Below, one piece after another: positions 41,734-51,309 of a stretch of 64,000 bases of DNA. Positions within the stretch are counted from its first letter, which is position 1. Each line of letters begins with the position of its first letter. The stretch is from positions 1,054,001-1,118,000 of the forward strand of contig CP134492.1 of assembly GCA_031761875.1 (NCBI GenBank), given 5' to 3'. The DNA is from Bacillaceae bacterium IKA-2 (GTDB lineage Bacteria > Bacillota > Bacilli > Bacillales > Anaerobacillaceae). The notes beneath the pieces were generated by a model. It saw only the letters and a list, made by a program, of their open reading frames with translations. It was not told the DNA's origin and made no database searches. The position numbers were made by a program, and so were the translations under genes.

Positions 41734-42204
41734 ATGATAAAAGTATTATTTGTATGTTTAGGGAACATTTGTCGCTCACCGATGGCAGAAGCGATTTTTC
41801 GGCAAAAAGTTAACGGGTCTGGTCTTGAGAAGAAAATTTACATCGATTCTGCGGGAACTGGAGATTGGCATATTGGAAACAGGCCTCATCAAGGGACTCT
41901 GAAGATTTTACAGGAAAATAAGATAGACTCTAGTAACATTTTGGCTAGAACAGTTGTTAAAGATGACTTTAATAATTTTGATTACATCATTGCTATGGAC
42001 ACGCAAAATGTAAAGAATTTAACCAAACTTAAAGAAAATAATAGTCGTGGAGAAATCGCCCGTTTATTAGAGTATCTTCCCGATTCGAGTGTAGTCGATG
42101 TACCTGATCCATATTTTACAGGTAATTTTCAAGAAGTATATGAGCTTGTTGAAGAGGCGTGTCAGGAGCTTCTTGCGTATATCAAAGAGAAAGAAAACTT
42201 ATGA
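41734..42204 (+). CDS. Low-molecular-weight protein tyrosine phosphatase
   Basis: A 156-residue LMW-PTP. The P-loop CLGNICRS has nucleophile Cys8 and Arg14; the general acid is Asp125 in DPYF. Residues DYIIAMDTQN bind the substrate cleft rim. The length fits the YfkJ/YwlE group; whether it acts on phosphotyrosine or phosphoarginine is not clear (the YwlE hallmark Thr in the P-loop is here Ile12, which favours phosphotyrosine). Start ATG follows AAAGGGGAAG, right after a strong 5' hairpin. Confidence 0.92.
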   Translation: MIKVLFVCLGNICRSPMAEAIFRQKVNGSGLEKKIYIDSAGTGDWHIGNRPHQGTLKILQENKIDSSNILARTVVKDDFNNFDYIIAMDTQNVKNLTKLKENNSRGEIARLLEYLPDSSVVDVPDPYFTGNFQEVYELVEEACQELLAYIKEKENL

Positions 42205-42334
42205 TTAAAAGTGCCTGTTCCAAGAGGAGAATATTCAGAACACGGAAGCGAGTCAACGAAGAGATTTTACAGCGAGCTCAAATTTAGTAATCGTATTTGT
42301 CTAAAATTGAGCAAGTCCAACTTTCCAGGCTGAA

Positions 42335-42387
42335 TTTTTCGGGAATCGGGCTATTATTATTGAACTTTTTGAATATCCTCTTAAACG
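42335..42387. repeat. Degenerate dispersed repeat, first copy
   Basis: GGAATCGGGCT ... TTGAATATCCTCT ... CGTA resembles 42877-42932 (GGAATCAGGTT ... TTGAACATCCTCT ... TGTA). Short and imperfect. Confidence 0.4.
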
Positions 42388-42390
42388 TAA

Positions 42391-42462
42391 AAAAAGGCTG
42401 ACTTGATAGTAGTATAATCCAAGCGGATTTTGGATTTAGAACTATGTAAGTCAGTCTTTTCA
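42391..42462. terminator. Long bidirectional terminator hairpin
   Basis: AAAAGGCTGACTT pairs with AAGTCAGTCTTTT; inside, ATAGT/ACTAT and AATCCA/TGGATT also pair. Serves the phosphatase gene (+) and sspH (-). Confidence 0.85.
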
Positions 42463-42530
42463 GCATGATAATAAGTATAGAGTTTTTATTTAGCAAGCTG
42501 GCTAAGGACAGCGCCTCGATTTTCTGATAA

Positions 42531-42710
42531 TTATTTTTCCTCTAACTCTTGAACACTAACAGTCATTTCATTTTCTGGGTTTTGTCTAGGGTAGACCCGA
42601 GCTGTTTCTGCTTGTGGATTAACATTTTGGATCCAAATAGATGCTCCGTTATGTTCAACGTCAATATCTTTTGTGGACGCAACGATTTGTTGAGCGCGAT
42701 TTACATTCAT
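42531..42710 (-). CDS. sspH: H-type small acid-soluble spore protein
   Basis: A 59-residue minus-strand gene. The sequence MNVNRAQQIVASTKDIDVEH opens like SspH, and IWIQNVNPQAETARVYPRQN plus MTVSVQELEEK complete the family pattern at exactly the usual length. SspH-type proteins are minor spore core proteins made in the forespore under SigG. AAGGAGG is nine bases before ATG. Its presence marks the organism as a spore former. Confidence 0.93.
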   Translation of the reverse strand: MNVNRAQQIVASTKDIDVEHNGASIWIQNVNPQAETARVYPRQNPENEMTVSVQELEEK

Positions 42711-42979
42711 AAGTAAATTCCTCCTTATTACCTTAATTTATGTCTATTCCTAATATCTCAACAATCGAAAAAACTATTCATAATCAAAAAACTATGTAAG
42801 AATACATGCCAATCGTATCTAGCCCATGAACCTAAACCACAGCTGTGAATATATTGCTATACGGGCGGTACAAAAAAGAGGAATCAGGTTCGATTATGAT
42901 CACAGACTATTTGAACATCCTCTATATGTAAGGTAGCAGCCCGAATATAAAACTAATTCCCTAGGAAGGGTTGATATAG

Positions 42980-44827
42980 ATGTGCGGTATTACAGGTTGG
43001 ATAGATTGGAACAAAGATTTACGCAAAGAAGAGAAAACTGTTGAAAGGATGGCGCGGAAACTAAATAAACGTGGTCCAGACGATTTTAGAGTCTGGAGTA
43101 CGACTCATGCAGCTTTTGGCCATACAAGATTAGTGGTTGTCGACCCTGAAGGTGGAAAACAGCCGATGACAAAATCGGTAGCGGAGAAAACATTCACAAT
43201 TTGTTACAATGGAGAACTTTACAATACAGAAAATATTCGCAAAGAACTAATTGGTCGTGGTCACTCATTTAAGTCACATTCAGATACGGAAGTGTTACTT
43301 ACTTCATTTATAGAATGGGGTCCAGACTGCGTTGACCATTTAAATGGAATTTTTGCGTTTGCGATCTGGGATGAAGGGAACGAAGAACTTTTTATCGCTC
43401 GCGATCGTTTGGGAGTGAAGCCGCTCTTTTATCAAGAAATCAACGGCGCATTCATGTTTGGTTCAGAGTTAAAAGCGGTATTAGCGCACCCAGATGTGAA
43501 GCCGGAAGTGACGCGAGAAGGCTTAGCGGAAGTATTTGGTTTAGGACCATCAAGAACCCCAGGTCACGGTGTCTTTAAAAATATGAAAGAGCTGCGACCA
43601 GGACATGCGCTGAAATTTACGAAGGCTGGCTTAAACATTTATCGTTATTGGACCTTAAAAAGTAAAAACCATGAAGATGATGTCGAGGAGACGGCCGAAA
43701 AAATTAGATGGTTGTTAGAAGATACAGTAGAAAGACAGCTTGTAGCCGATGTTCCAGTTAGTACATTTTTATCTGGTGGCGTCGATTCAAGTGCTTTAAC
43801 GGCTTTTGCAGCAAAGTATTTCGAAAAAAACAACCGCGGACCGTTTCATACGTACTCCGTTGATTATCAAGATAATGACCAGTATTTTAAGGCTAATGAC
43901 TTTCAACCGAATGCGGATGGACCGTGGATTAAAGAAGTATCACAATTTTTAGGTACGGAGCACCATTCTTGTGTGATCACAAATGAAGATTTAGCCGGCT
44001 ATTTAAAAGAAGCAGTCTTGGTGCGTGACCTGCCAGGAATGGCAGACATCGATTCTTCGTTACTTTGGTTTTGTAGCCAGGTAAAAAAAGATGTAACGGT
44101 TAGCTTATCTGGTGAGTGCGCCGATGAAATTTTTGGCGGTTATCCGTGGTTTCACCGCGAGGATTTACTCCTCCGGGATAATTTTCCATGGATGCATTCG
44201 ACATTAGAAAGGGAAATGTTACTTAAAGATGAATGGCGTGAAAAGTTGCAGCTCCAAGATTATGTGACCCGGCGCTATCAAGAGACTCTAGCAGAAACAC
44301 CTCGTCTTGATGGTGAAAGTGACGTCGATGCGAGACGCAGAGAGTTATTTTATCTGAATATCGTCTGGTTTATGACAACTTTACTTGATCGAAAAGACCG
44401 GATGAGTATGGGGGCAAGTCTCGAAGTCCGCGTTCCATTTGCTGATCATCGTCTTGTCGAATATGTTTGGAATATTCCTTGGGAAATGAAAAACCTTGAA
44501 GGCAGAGAGAAAGGTATTTTACGAAAAGCATTAGAAGGCGTGTTACCAAATAACGTCCTCTATCGAAAAAAGAGCCCCTACCCGAAAACCCATCACCCAC
44601 AGTACACGATAGCCGTAAAAATGTGGCTCCAAGAAATAGTCTCAGATCCAACATCACCATTGCTCCAATTTGTGGATAAGGACAAAATAACCGAAATTAT
44701 TAATACAGATGGAGAGGCTTTTAAGAAACCTTGGTTCGGGCAGCTCATGAATGGCCCGCAGCTGATCGCTCACTTATGCCAGATTGATACGTGGCTCAGG
44801 GAGTATAAGGTTGAGGTAGTAGAATAA
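42980..44827 (+). CDS. asnO: Asparagine synthetase, glutamine-hydrolysing (AsnO/YisO type)
   Basis: A 615-residue two-domain enzyme. Cys2 is the glutaminase nucleophile (MCGITGWID), with RGPDD, CYNGELYN and GSELKA in the glutamine domain (1-215). The synthetase domain has the pyrophosphate loop SGGVDSS (265-271) and SGECADEIFGGYPWF. Length and sequence style fit B. subtilis AsnO (YisO), which is needed at sporulation; the neighbouring sspH gene is suggestive but divergent. Start ATG follows AGGAAGGG. A terminator follows at 44839. Confidence 0.93.
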   Translation: MCGITGWIDWNKDLRKEEKTVERMARKLNKRGPDDFRVWSTTHAAFGHTRLVVVDPEGGKQPMTKSVAEKTFTICYNGELYNTENIRKELIGRGHSFKSHSDTEVLLTSFIEWGPDCVDHLNGIFAFAIWDEGNEELFIARDRLGVKPLFYQEINGAFMFGSELKAVLAHPDVKPEVTREGLAEVFGLGPSRTPGHGVFKNMKELRPGHALKFTKAGLNIYRYWTLKSKNHEDDVEETAEKIRWLLEDTVERQLVADVPVSTFLSGGVDSSALTAFAAKYFEKNNRGPFHTYSVDYQDNDQYFKANDFQPNADGPWIKEVSQFLGTEHHSCVITNEDLAGYLKEAVLVRDLPGMADIDSSLLWFCSQVKKDVTVSLSGECADEIFGGYPWFHREDLLLRDNFPWMHSTLEREMLLKDEWREKLQLQDYVTRRYQETLAETPRLDGESDVDARRRELFYLNIVWFMTTLLDRKDRMSMGASLEVRVPFADHRLVEYVWNIPWEMKNLEGREKGILRKALEGVLPNNVLYRKKSPYPKTHHPQYTIAVKMWLQEIVSDPTSPLLQFVDKDKITEIINTDGEAFKKPWFGQLMNGPQLIAHLCQIDTWLREYKVEVVE

Positions 44828-44835
44828 CAAGCAAA

Positions 44836-44880
44836 AGCAACTAAGAAAAATTATTTTCTTGGTTGTTTTTTCTTTTTTTA
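44836..44880 (+). terminator. Terminator after asnO
   Basis: CAACTAAGAAAA pairs with TTTTCTTGGTTG (one G-U), followed by a long T-rich tract. Confidence 0.85.
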
Positions 44881-44899
44881 TTAACTTTATTAGAGTGAA

Positions 44900-45050
44900 T
44901 GAATTTCATAATACCATTGTATTAGCCACATCAATCTACTAAGTTGAAAACGGTTCATTTCAACTCCCTAGTTTAAAATGTTTTGATTCAACTATATGTA
45001 GTATCTTGGTGGCGCGGAATCCGCTTTCTGAAAATCGTTCGAATTTCAGA
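44900..45050. mobile_element. MITE-like element, degenerate copy 2
   Basis: The first 38 bp (44900-44937) match 38275-38312 at 36 positions. The rest has drifted: AAGTTGAAA/TTTCAACT pairing remains, but the right terminal repeat is not recognisable. It occupies most of the 388-bp gap between asnO and the DUF3891 gene. Confidence 0.65.
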
Positions 45051-45215
45051 AAATTGATTTAGTAAGTGAATTGGTCAGATGTGGAGATATTCAACATTTT
45101 TCATGTTTTTTATTAATACGATCTTTTTTAGGATCTCATAAATTATCTGTTTGTCGTTGGTGATGCTTGGTATAATAAATATAGGAAATTAAAAGTTTTC
45201 ACTAGGAGGGATAAT

Positions 45216-45977
45216 GTGATTATCCTAAAAAAGACAAATGAAATAGTCATGTTCACACAGCATCATCATGCTTTTTTATCTGGAGAAATAGCAAAGCACT
45301 TCAAAACAGATCGATTTCAATCGATCGATCATTGGGGTGAACTTATGCTAGCTATTTATGAGCATGATCGTAGTTGGATCGGGCTAGATGAAACACCAAT
45401 ATGGAATGACGAAAAGGAAGTTCCATATTCTTTCATTGATTATCCTCTCATTCCAAAACTAGCTTTTTATAAAATTGGGATCGATGAAATAGAACAAATG
45501 AGCCCCTATGCAGCTTTACTATGTAGCATGCATTATTGCTCATTTTTCAAACGGTCAATGGATAAGAGAGTCGATAAGTTTCTAGAGGCAGAAGAAAAAC
45601 GACAGACTAAAATAATAAATACGCTCAATCTACTCGACGGAAAACTACAATCGCAGCATTTTCGGTTACTGCAGTTCTGCGATGATCTATCTTTGTATTT
45701 ATGTTTAAACGAGCCAGGAACTAAGAAGGTGGAAGAGTACCCTTGGTTTAGAGACGGAATGGCAAATTCAGAAATATTTAGTGAGGAAAACAAACCATTA
45801 TATGCCGAATGGCTAAACAATAAGGAAGTTGCCGTGCATTCTTTTCCTTTCAAAGAAGAGTTTGATTTGAAATTACAATACAAACGAGTACCGAAGAACT
45901 TGATTCGTGAAAAAGGAATTGCACCTGCTTATCATGCAATTGAAGTGATAGAATATGAAGTGAAAATTACGAGATAA
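45216..45977 (+). CDS. DUF3891 family protein
   Basis: A 253-residue soluble protein. The N-terminus has the His-rich pattern FTQHHHAFLSGEIAKHF and a further YEHDRSW, typical of DUF3891; an LxxLxxCDxLSLYLC motif (LLQFCDDLSLYLCL) follows mid-protein. The spacing of His and Asp resembles HD-type metal phosphohydrolases, but that is only suggestive. Function unknown. An upstream ATG at 45214 is immediately closed by a stop, so GTG 45216, with AGGAGGG five bases away, is the start. Confidence 0.8.
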   Translation: MIILKKTNEIVMFTQHHHAFLSGEIAKHFKTDRFQSIDHWGELMLAIYEHDRSWIGLDETPIWNDEKEVPYSFIDYPLIPKLAFYKIGIDEIEQMSPYAALLCSMHYCSFFKRSMDKRVDKFLEAEEKRQTKIINTLNLLDGKLQSQHFRLLQFCDDLSLYLCLNEPGTKKVEEYPWFRDGMANSEIFSEENKPLYAEWLNNKEVAVHSFPFKEEFDLKLQYKRVPKNLIREKGIAPAYHAIEVIEYEVKITR

Positions 45978-46190
45978 TAAGAAAAAAATAAACAGTTTAA
46001 TCATAATGAGGTATCTCTTGTTTTGCAGTTTTTTTACAAATGTTGACTTGAAATTGAAATATTATTGAAACCTTTGTAAATGAAATATTTGTTACTATGT
46101 ATGGAAGGATACTAAAAGTTTGAATGATGTTGAAATAGTAGGAAGCGGTAGGCTCATTCGACTAATAAATCCATACTTGGGGGAAAAGAC

Positions 46191-48965
46191 ATGACATTAG
46201 AAAAACACCTGATCCAAAAAAGGTATTTTGAAAGCTTAATCGTAGTTCACGAGAATGATAATCCTGTACAGTTTCTTGGACATTTATATATGGATGAACA
46301 AAACAATGAAAAGTCAGATCTTTCGGATATTCGCTTTTCACAAGGAGAAGTGTATTTCCATAACAAAGATTTTGAAGCAGCTATATTTAAGTGGGAGAAG
46401 ATACATAACGACTTTGAGCAATGGGCAAAAAAAAATATCGCAGATGCATATTATGAACTTCGTGCATTACCAAAAGCAATTGATTTATATAAATCTGTGG
46501 CTAGTGAGAGCCTAACATTAAATTCCGAAGTGGCTTTGAAATTATTTTCAATATATAAAGAACAAGAGCAGCTTGATTTTGCAGCGGATATCATTAAGGG
46601 AGCTGTGTCGTTAAATGCAGACTATCCAAATGTGACAGAAGTTGCTCGGACTTTTTTTGAAGAGTATCGTGATTGGAATAGTGCAATTGAACTTGCTGTA
46701 AATGAAGCAATCCGCACTGAACGTTTAGAATGGTTTGATATATTGAAAAACTATGTAGACGAAGGGGTGACAAAGTCAATTCCTCCCCATTATTTTTCTA
46801 CAGTTTTAAAAATTTTATATAGTGTAAATCAACGAAGCTTTGAAAAACTTGTTGTATCATTTTGGGATAGCTATGAAGATGATGAACTATATTTTTCATG
46901 GATTAGTGAAATCAATCGGCTATTCTTAAATTTTGAAATAAATCCTTCGGCCCCGTTGCACGCTGTATCAGCAAAATATAATGAAACCTATTTCGAATTA
47001 ATAAATGGACAATATTTTATAAAAGAAATATCAGACATCGTTCCAAACTTACTTATAAATTGGTTGAATTTAGCGGATGATTCAGATTCCTTATTTGCAG
47101 CGACATCTGTACTTGCATGGGACGAAATTTTCGAAGCAACGCTGAGTTCTATGACCGTAGAAAAAGCTAAAACCAGATTAAGACATTCAAAAAAAGATAC
47201 AACATACATCGAACGGAGTTTAGAACTATTTGAAGAAATGGTAAAGTGGGCGAAAACGCATGAGCTAGATGTAGACCAACGCCTGAAATGGACCATCGAT
47301 AAAGGTTTAGATTTACAAACAAACCATCTTTTAGTTGCGGGAATGACAGGGAATGGGAAGACGTCTTTTATCAATTCCTTACTAGAAGGTAATATCGTAT
47401 CTGCTCCAACTTCAACAGTTGTTTTGTATAGTAACGATGAAGTTATTCGAATCAGTGAAATTACGGATCACTCAACTCAACCGATATTGAGTCTTGTTGA
47501 CTTTGCTGAAATGAAACGGGAAGAAGAAGTGAATACGCAGCAAACATCATTAGTTCATTTTAAAATGCCAAGCAAATTTTTATTTGAAAATCAATTAACA
47601 TTAATGGATATCCCTGATTTTGATCACAGTACTTATGAAGCAATTAAAAATAATAAAAAAGAAGAGCTTAAATTTGCTCATTTAGCGGATGGATTGTTAT
47701 TTATTTTAACAGCAACGACTCTTTTAACAGATAGAGAACAGGATATTTTGTTGAAAATTCAAGAAGGTGTACCGAACTTACCGATCCATTTCCTATTAAT
47801 AACAGATGCCATTTATCATGAGACAGAAGTAACCAAAATGGTAGAAGAAATACGTACGAGAATTTCTGATTATTTCCCTAAAGCAAAAATTTTCCCATAT
47901 TCAAAGCATAATAAAAGCAGCAAACAAGTTGGAGATTTGTCTGAGTTTATCCAAAGAGGTTTTAATCACAAAACGCGAACTGATGGGCGGAAACAGAAAA
48001 TATTATTTTACATTCGAGAAACCCTTACCTACTTATTAAAAAGACGAGTGGAAACAGAAAATGAAATGACCGAAGTTATTCACTGGAAAGAAGATATCGT
48101 CTCCAAGTTAAATGCTGCTGTTCATCAGCTAAGTGACTTGGAAAAGGAAAAAATGAAAATCATTCAACAATCTTACCAAATGATAAAAGAAGATATTAAG
48201 TTGGACCTTAAAATGATGATTCCAAAATTATTAAGAGATTGTTCGGAGCTAGTTAAAGAAGATAGTGACTTTCGAAAAATTCATATCGAGCTTAACCAAG
48301 AGATGAACGAAAGAATTGACAATTATATACAACATACAATATTACCGAGATTCTCAAAAGCAATTCAAGTTTGGATTGAAATGTCTACCGCAGAATTTAA
48401 CCTTAGCCAAGATTACTTAGAGGAGATGAGTGAAGGCTTTAATATGATGTACGGTGTACAGCGCTTAAAGAACAATTGTGATTTTAAAGTTCTTGAGGAT
48501 TGGAGCCGTGATGCTAACCGTTTATCGAATGGGATAAAACTAGAAACAAGGAGTATTTTAAACCGCTCAACTCCGTCACAGTTAGTTTTAAAAAGTGCTG
48601 GACAACTATTTGGAACCCTTCCCTCTAGCAAACCGATGTTGTGTAATATGTACAAAAAGCTTATTGAAAAAGATGATTATGAAATTTTAGCAGAGACAGT
48701 TACAAACCAGTTTATTTTACAATTTGAATTGTTTGAAAAAGGATTAGAACGAGATATTATGATGTTCTTTACACAACCATTCAGTGTCCTACATGAAGTC
48801 ATCGAGGAAGAAAAGCAAGATATTCAACATAAACAAGATACATTACAACGGTTAAAAGACAACCCTGAAAAGCAGCTTGACCCTATTAGTCTTTTCAAAG
48901 TAAGATTACTGCAATTCGAATGGATGCAAAAAGAAGTTAATATGCATGAATGGACCCCCAGTTAA
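46191..48965 (+). CDS. Large TPR-dynamin-like GTPase
   Basis: A 924-residue protein with no signal or membrane helix. Residues 1-330 are helical repeats of TPR type (QGEVYFHNKDFEAAIFKWEK, ADAYYELRALPKAIDLYKS). A P-loop GTPase starts at 381: G1 GMTGNGKT (384-391), G3 DIPDFD (473-478) in place of DxPG, and G4-like ITDA (537-540) in place of TKxD. Residues 600-924 are long helices like the stalk of bacterial dynamins. It may be a membrane-remodelling or stress-sensing GTPase; altered G3 and G4 motifs make nucleotide specificity uncertain. ATG behind GGGGGAAAAG. Monogenic. Confidence 0.75.
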   Translation: MTLEKHLIQKRYFESLIVVHENDNPVQFLGHLYMDEQNNEKSDLSDIRFSQGEVYFHNKDFEAAIFKWEKIHNDFEQWAKKNIADAYYELRALPKAIDLYKSVASESLTLNSEVALKLFSIYKEQEQLDFAADIIKGAVSLNADYPNVTEVARTFFEEYRDWNSAIELAVNEAIRTERLEWFDILKNYVDEGVTKSIPPHYFSTVLKILYSVNQRSFEKLVVSFWDSYEDDELYFSWISEINRLFLNFEINPSAPLHAVSAKYNETYFELINGQYFIKEISDIVPNLLINWLNLADDSDSLFAATSVLAWDEIFEATLSSMTVEKAKTRLRHSKKDTTYIERSLELFEEMVKWAKTHELDVDQRLKWTIDKGLDLQTNHLLVAGMTGNGKTSFINSLLEGNIVSAPTSTVVLYSNDEVIRISEITDHSTQPILSLVDFAEMKREEEVNTQQTSLVHFKMPSKFLFENQLTLMDIPDFDHSTYEAIKNNKKEELKFAHLADGLLFILTATTLLTDREQDILLKIQEGVPNLPIHFLLITDAIYHETEVTKMVEEIRTRISDYFPKAKIFPYSKHNKSSKQVGDLSEFIQRGFNHKTRTDGRKQKILFYIRETLTYLLKRRVETENEMTEVIHWKEDIVSKLNAAVHQLSDLEKEKMKIIQQSYQMIKEDIKLDLKMMIPKLLRDCSELVKEDSDFRKIHIELNQEMNERIDNYIQHTILPRFSKAIQVWIEMSTAEFNLSQDYLEEMSEGFNMMYGVQRLKNNCDFKVLEDWSRDANRLSNGIKLETRSILNRSTPSQLVLKSAGQLFGTLPSSKPMLCNMYKKLIEKDDYEILAETVTNQFILQFELFEKGLERDIMMFFTQPFSVLHEVIEEEKQDIQHKQDTLQRLKDNPEKQLDPISLFKVRLLQFEWMQKEVNMHEWTPS

Positions 48966-49029
48966 TGGCCATTTGGCGCAGAGTGATACGGGGTGAGGGG
49001 AACATAAGGTTGAAATAAAGGGAAAATAA

Positions 49030-49072
49030 GCCAAAACAACCAAGAAAAGAAAAAAACTTGGTTGTTTTGCTG
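49030..49072 (+). terminator. Terminator after the GTPase gene
   Basis: AAAACAACCAAG pairs with CTTGGTTGTTTT around an A-rich loop. A second hairpin (49163-49185, GCGCTTTTT/AAAAAGCTTGC) follows in this 301-bp gap; nothing else was seen there. Confidence 0.85.
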
Positions 49073-49266
49073 TTTATCGAAAAAAGCAAAGAGTACCCAC
49101 AGTTCAAGCCAGTAAGCTAAGTGTCTGGGGGTTCATGGCTCTTTCATTCATATGTAATATCGAGCGCTTTTTAGAAAAAGCTTGCGTAAATTTAAGTTTA
49201 AAAGAGATAATAATTATGTAATGGTACTATTGGAACTAGTATTAACTAAATGGTTAGGTGATTATT

Positions 49267-51048
49267 ATGTTTGAATTAGTAAAAGAAAGTTTACAAGATT
49301 TTAAAGCTTCATATAAAAAATATCTTTCCTTTGCATTACTATACATGTTTTTTACAAGCTTTCTCTTTTTTCCAGTCATCTCATTCATGTTTAATCGGAT
49401 GTTAAAGATCATTGGGACAGGTTCGCTTCTTAATGCAGATGTATATAAAATTGGTATGAGTTCTACCGGTTTACTGTTTATGCTTTTGATTAGTTTTTTA
49501 GCTGTTGTTATTTTGTTCGTTGAGTTTGGGAGCCTGATTATTATCGCTCAACAAAAATATTTTGATAAAAATATTCTCGTATCTGATGCTTTTGTGACAA
49601 CGGTAAGGAAATTACCGAAATTACTTGGGTTTGGACTTTTTCAGTTAATTCTCCTTTCATTGCTTATTATTCCTTTTATTGATTTTTCAACTTTCCGGAT
49701 CTTAGTAGATGTTAATATCCCAATTTTTTTAACAAACCAATACTACCAGTCGACGTATTTTTCATTGTTCCTATATTTAGCTGTGTTTTTATTGGCTATT
49801 TACCTTTTCATAAGGTGGCTATTTATCCTTCATTACATTTTTATTGAAGAAAAATCAATATATGAAGCGATGAAATGTAGCTGGAAAATGACAAAATTTA
49901 ATAAACGTAAAATAATATTTAATTTATGCATGTTAAATTTATTATTTTTTATTATTCTTTTCCTTTTTGTGACGCTTCTTTCCTACATACCGTCGATCGA
50001 CGATAAGACAATACTAGGTGATATTATTGGGGATTATTTGATTACTTTTTCTAGTTTTATGACGATTATGTTCTCACTACTTTTAATGCCGATAAATATT
50101 ATTATTATTACGAGGTTATTTTACCAGTTTAAAAAAAATCAAGGGGAGATAGTTAATGACAGCTTAGCATTATATGGTAACAATAAATTATTTACATATG
50201 AGAACCGGGTCATTCATTTTTTCACAAAAAGAAGATCGACAATATATCCCGTAATCATCATAGTTGTAACGGGAATGCTGTTAATAAATGACACTTTAAA
50301 TAATAATATTGTTTATTTAAAATGGAATGTACAAGTTGCAGCTCATAGGGGCGATCCACAGAATGCGCCGGAAAACTCGTTAAGCGGCATCAGGTCTGCT
50401 ATTGAAAAAAGGGTCGATGCTGTGGAAATAGATGTTATGTTGACTAAGGACGGAGTGGTTATTTTAAATCATGATGCAACTCTTCAAAGAGTTGCTGGTA
50501 TTGCTACTAAAGTTAATGAAATGACCTATGAGGAAGTGTCTAAAGTTGATTTAGTGTATCGATTCCCAGATAAGTTTATCGGTGAAAAAATACCAACATT
50601 GGATGAGGTTCTAGAAGAAATTAAAGAAGAAAACATTATCCTAATTATTGATTTGAAACCAGCTGATTCCAGCGGTGAACTCGCAAACAGGGTAGTTGAT
50701 TTAATTGAGAAACACGAAATAGAAAGTCGTACCTACGTTCAAGCATTTGATAATAATTCGCTGCAGGAAGTCAGAAACAGAAATAGCGAAATTAAAATAG
50801 GTCAAATTTTATATGTATCAGCAGGAAGTTTAGCAGATTTAGATGTTGATTTTTACACAATTCGCCAAACGATGCTATCCGAACGATTTATCAAAAACGC
50901 AAGGAAGCAAAACCGAGAGGTATGGGTGTGGACTGTAAATATTGAGAGAAATATGAGAGAGGTTCTAAAATATGATATAGATGGGATTATAACGAATTAT
51001 CCTGAAAAAGTTCAAAGTATGCTAGGGTTTGGTGTTCCTCAAGAATAA
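49267..51048 (+). CDS. Membrane-bound glycerophosphodiester phosphodiesterase
   Basis: A 593-residue protein. Residues 1-330 form a membrane domain with about eight helices (glycerophosphodiesterase membrane domain family); residues 355-590 form an external or cytoplasmic GDPD barrel. Catalytic signatures: AAHRGDPQNAPENS (His360-Arg361), VEIDVMLTKDGV, LNHDATLQR. It should split glycerophosphodiesters or lipoteichoic-acid-derived units into sn-glycerol-3-phosphate and an alcohol. AGGTG is six bases before ATG 49267; GTG 49258 is too close. Monogenic. Confidence 0.9.
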   Translation: MFELVKESLQDFKASYKKYLSFALLYMFFTSFLFFPVISFMFNRMLKIIGTGSLLNADVYKIGMSSTGLLFMLLISFLAVVILFVEFGSLIIIAQQKYFDKNILVSDAFVTTVRKLPKLLGFGLFQLILLSLLIIPFIDFSTFRILVDVNIPIFLTNQYYQSTYFSLFLYLAVFLLAIYLFIRWLFILHYIFIEEKSIYEAMKCSWKMTKFNKRKIIFNLCMLNLLFFIILFLFVTLLSYIPSIDDKTILGDIIGDYLITFSSFMTIMFSLLLMPINIIIITRLFYQFKKNQGEIVNDSLALYGNNKLFTYENRVIHFFTKRRSTIYPVIIIVVTGMLLINDTLNNNIVYLKWNVQVAAHRGDPQNAPENSLSGIRSAIEKRVDAVEIDVMLTKDGVVILNHDATLQRVAGIATKVNEMTYEEVSKVDLVYRFPDKFIGEKIPTLDEVLEEIKEENIILIIDLKPADSSGELANRVVDLIEKHEIESRTYVQAFDNNSLQEVRNRNSEIKIGQILYVSAGSLADLDVDFYTIRQTMLSERFIKNARKQNREVWVWTVNIERNMREVLKYDIDGIITNYPEKVQSMLGFGVPQE

Positions 51049-51309
51049 AAAAATGAAGCAATCAGTTTGGGTGGCATCTCATTGATCGCTCGATTTTTTA
51101 TTATTATGAAATTCATTAAAAGGAGTTTTTTAATTCCTTTTCAATTTAAAAAGTTCCGATTCCGTTTAATTATTTAAAAAATCAACTATATAAAAGAAGT
51201 AATTACTGTAATTGCTTGGATCGTTAAAAAATCAGTTTAGACAAAAAGTGATTTTTTCGATAAAATGACGTATAGAATAGACAATTACATTTGAGTGAGG
51301 GGCAGAAAC

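Noticed and set aside
42780-42979. T-box or amino-acid riboswitch before asnO
   Set aside because: No T-box core or specifier pattern was found; the GAGGA/TCCTC pairing there belongs to a short dispersed repeat.
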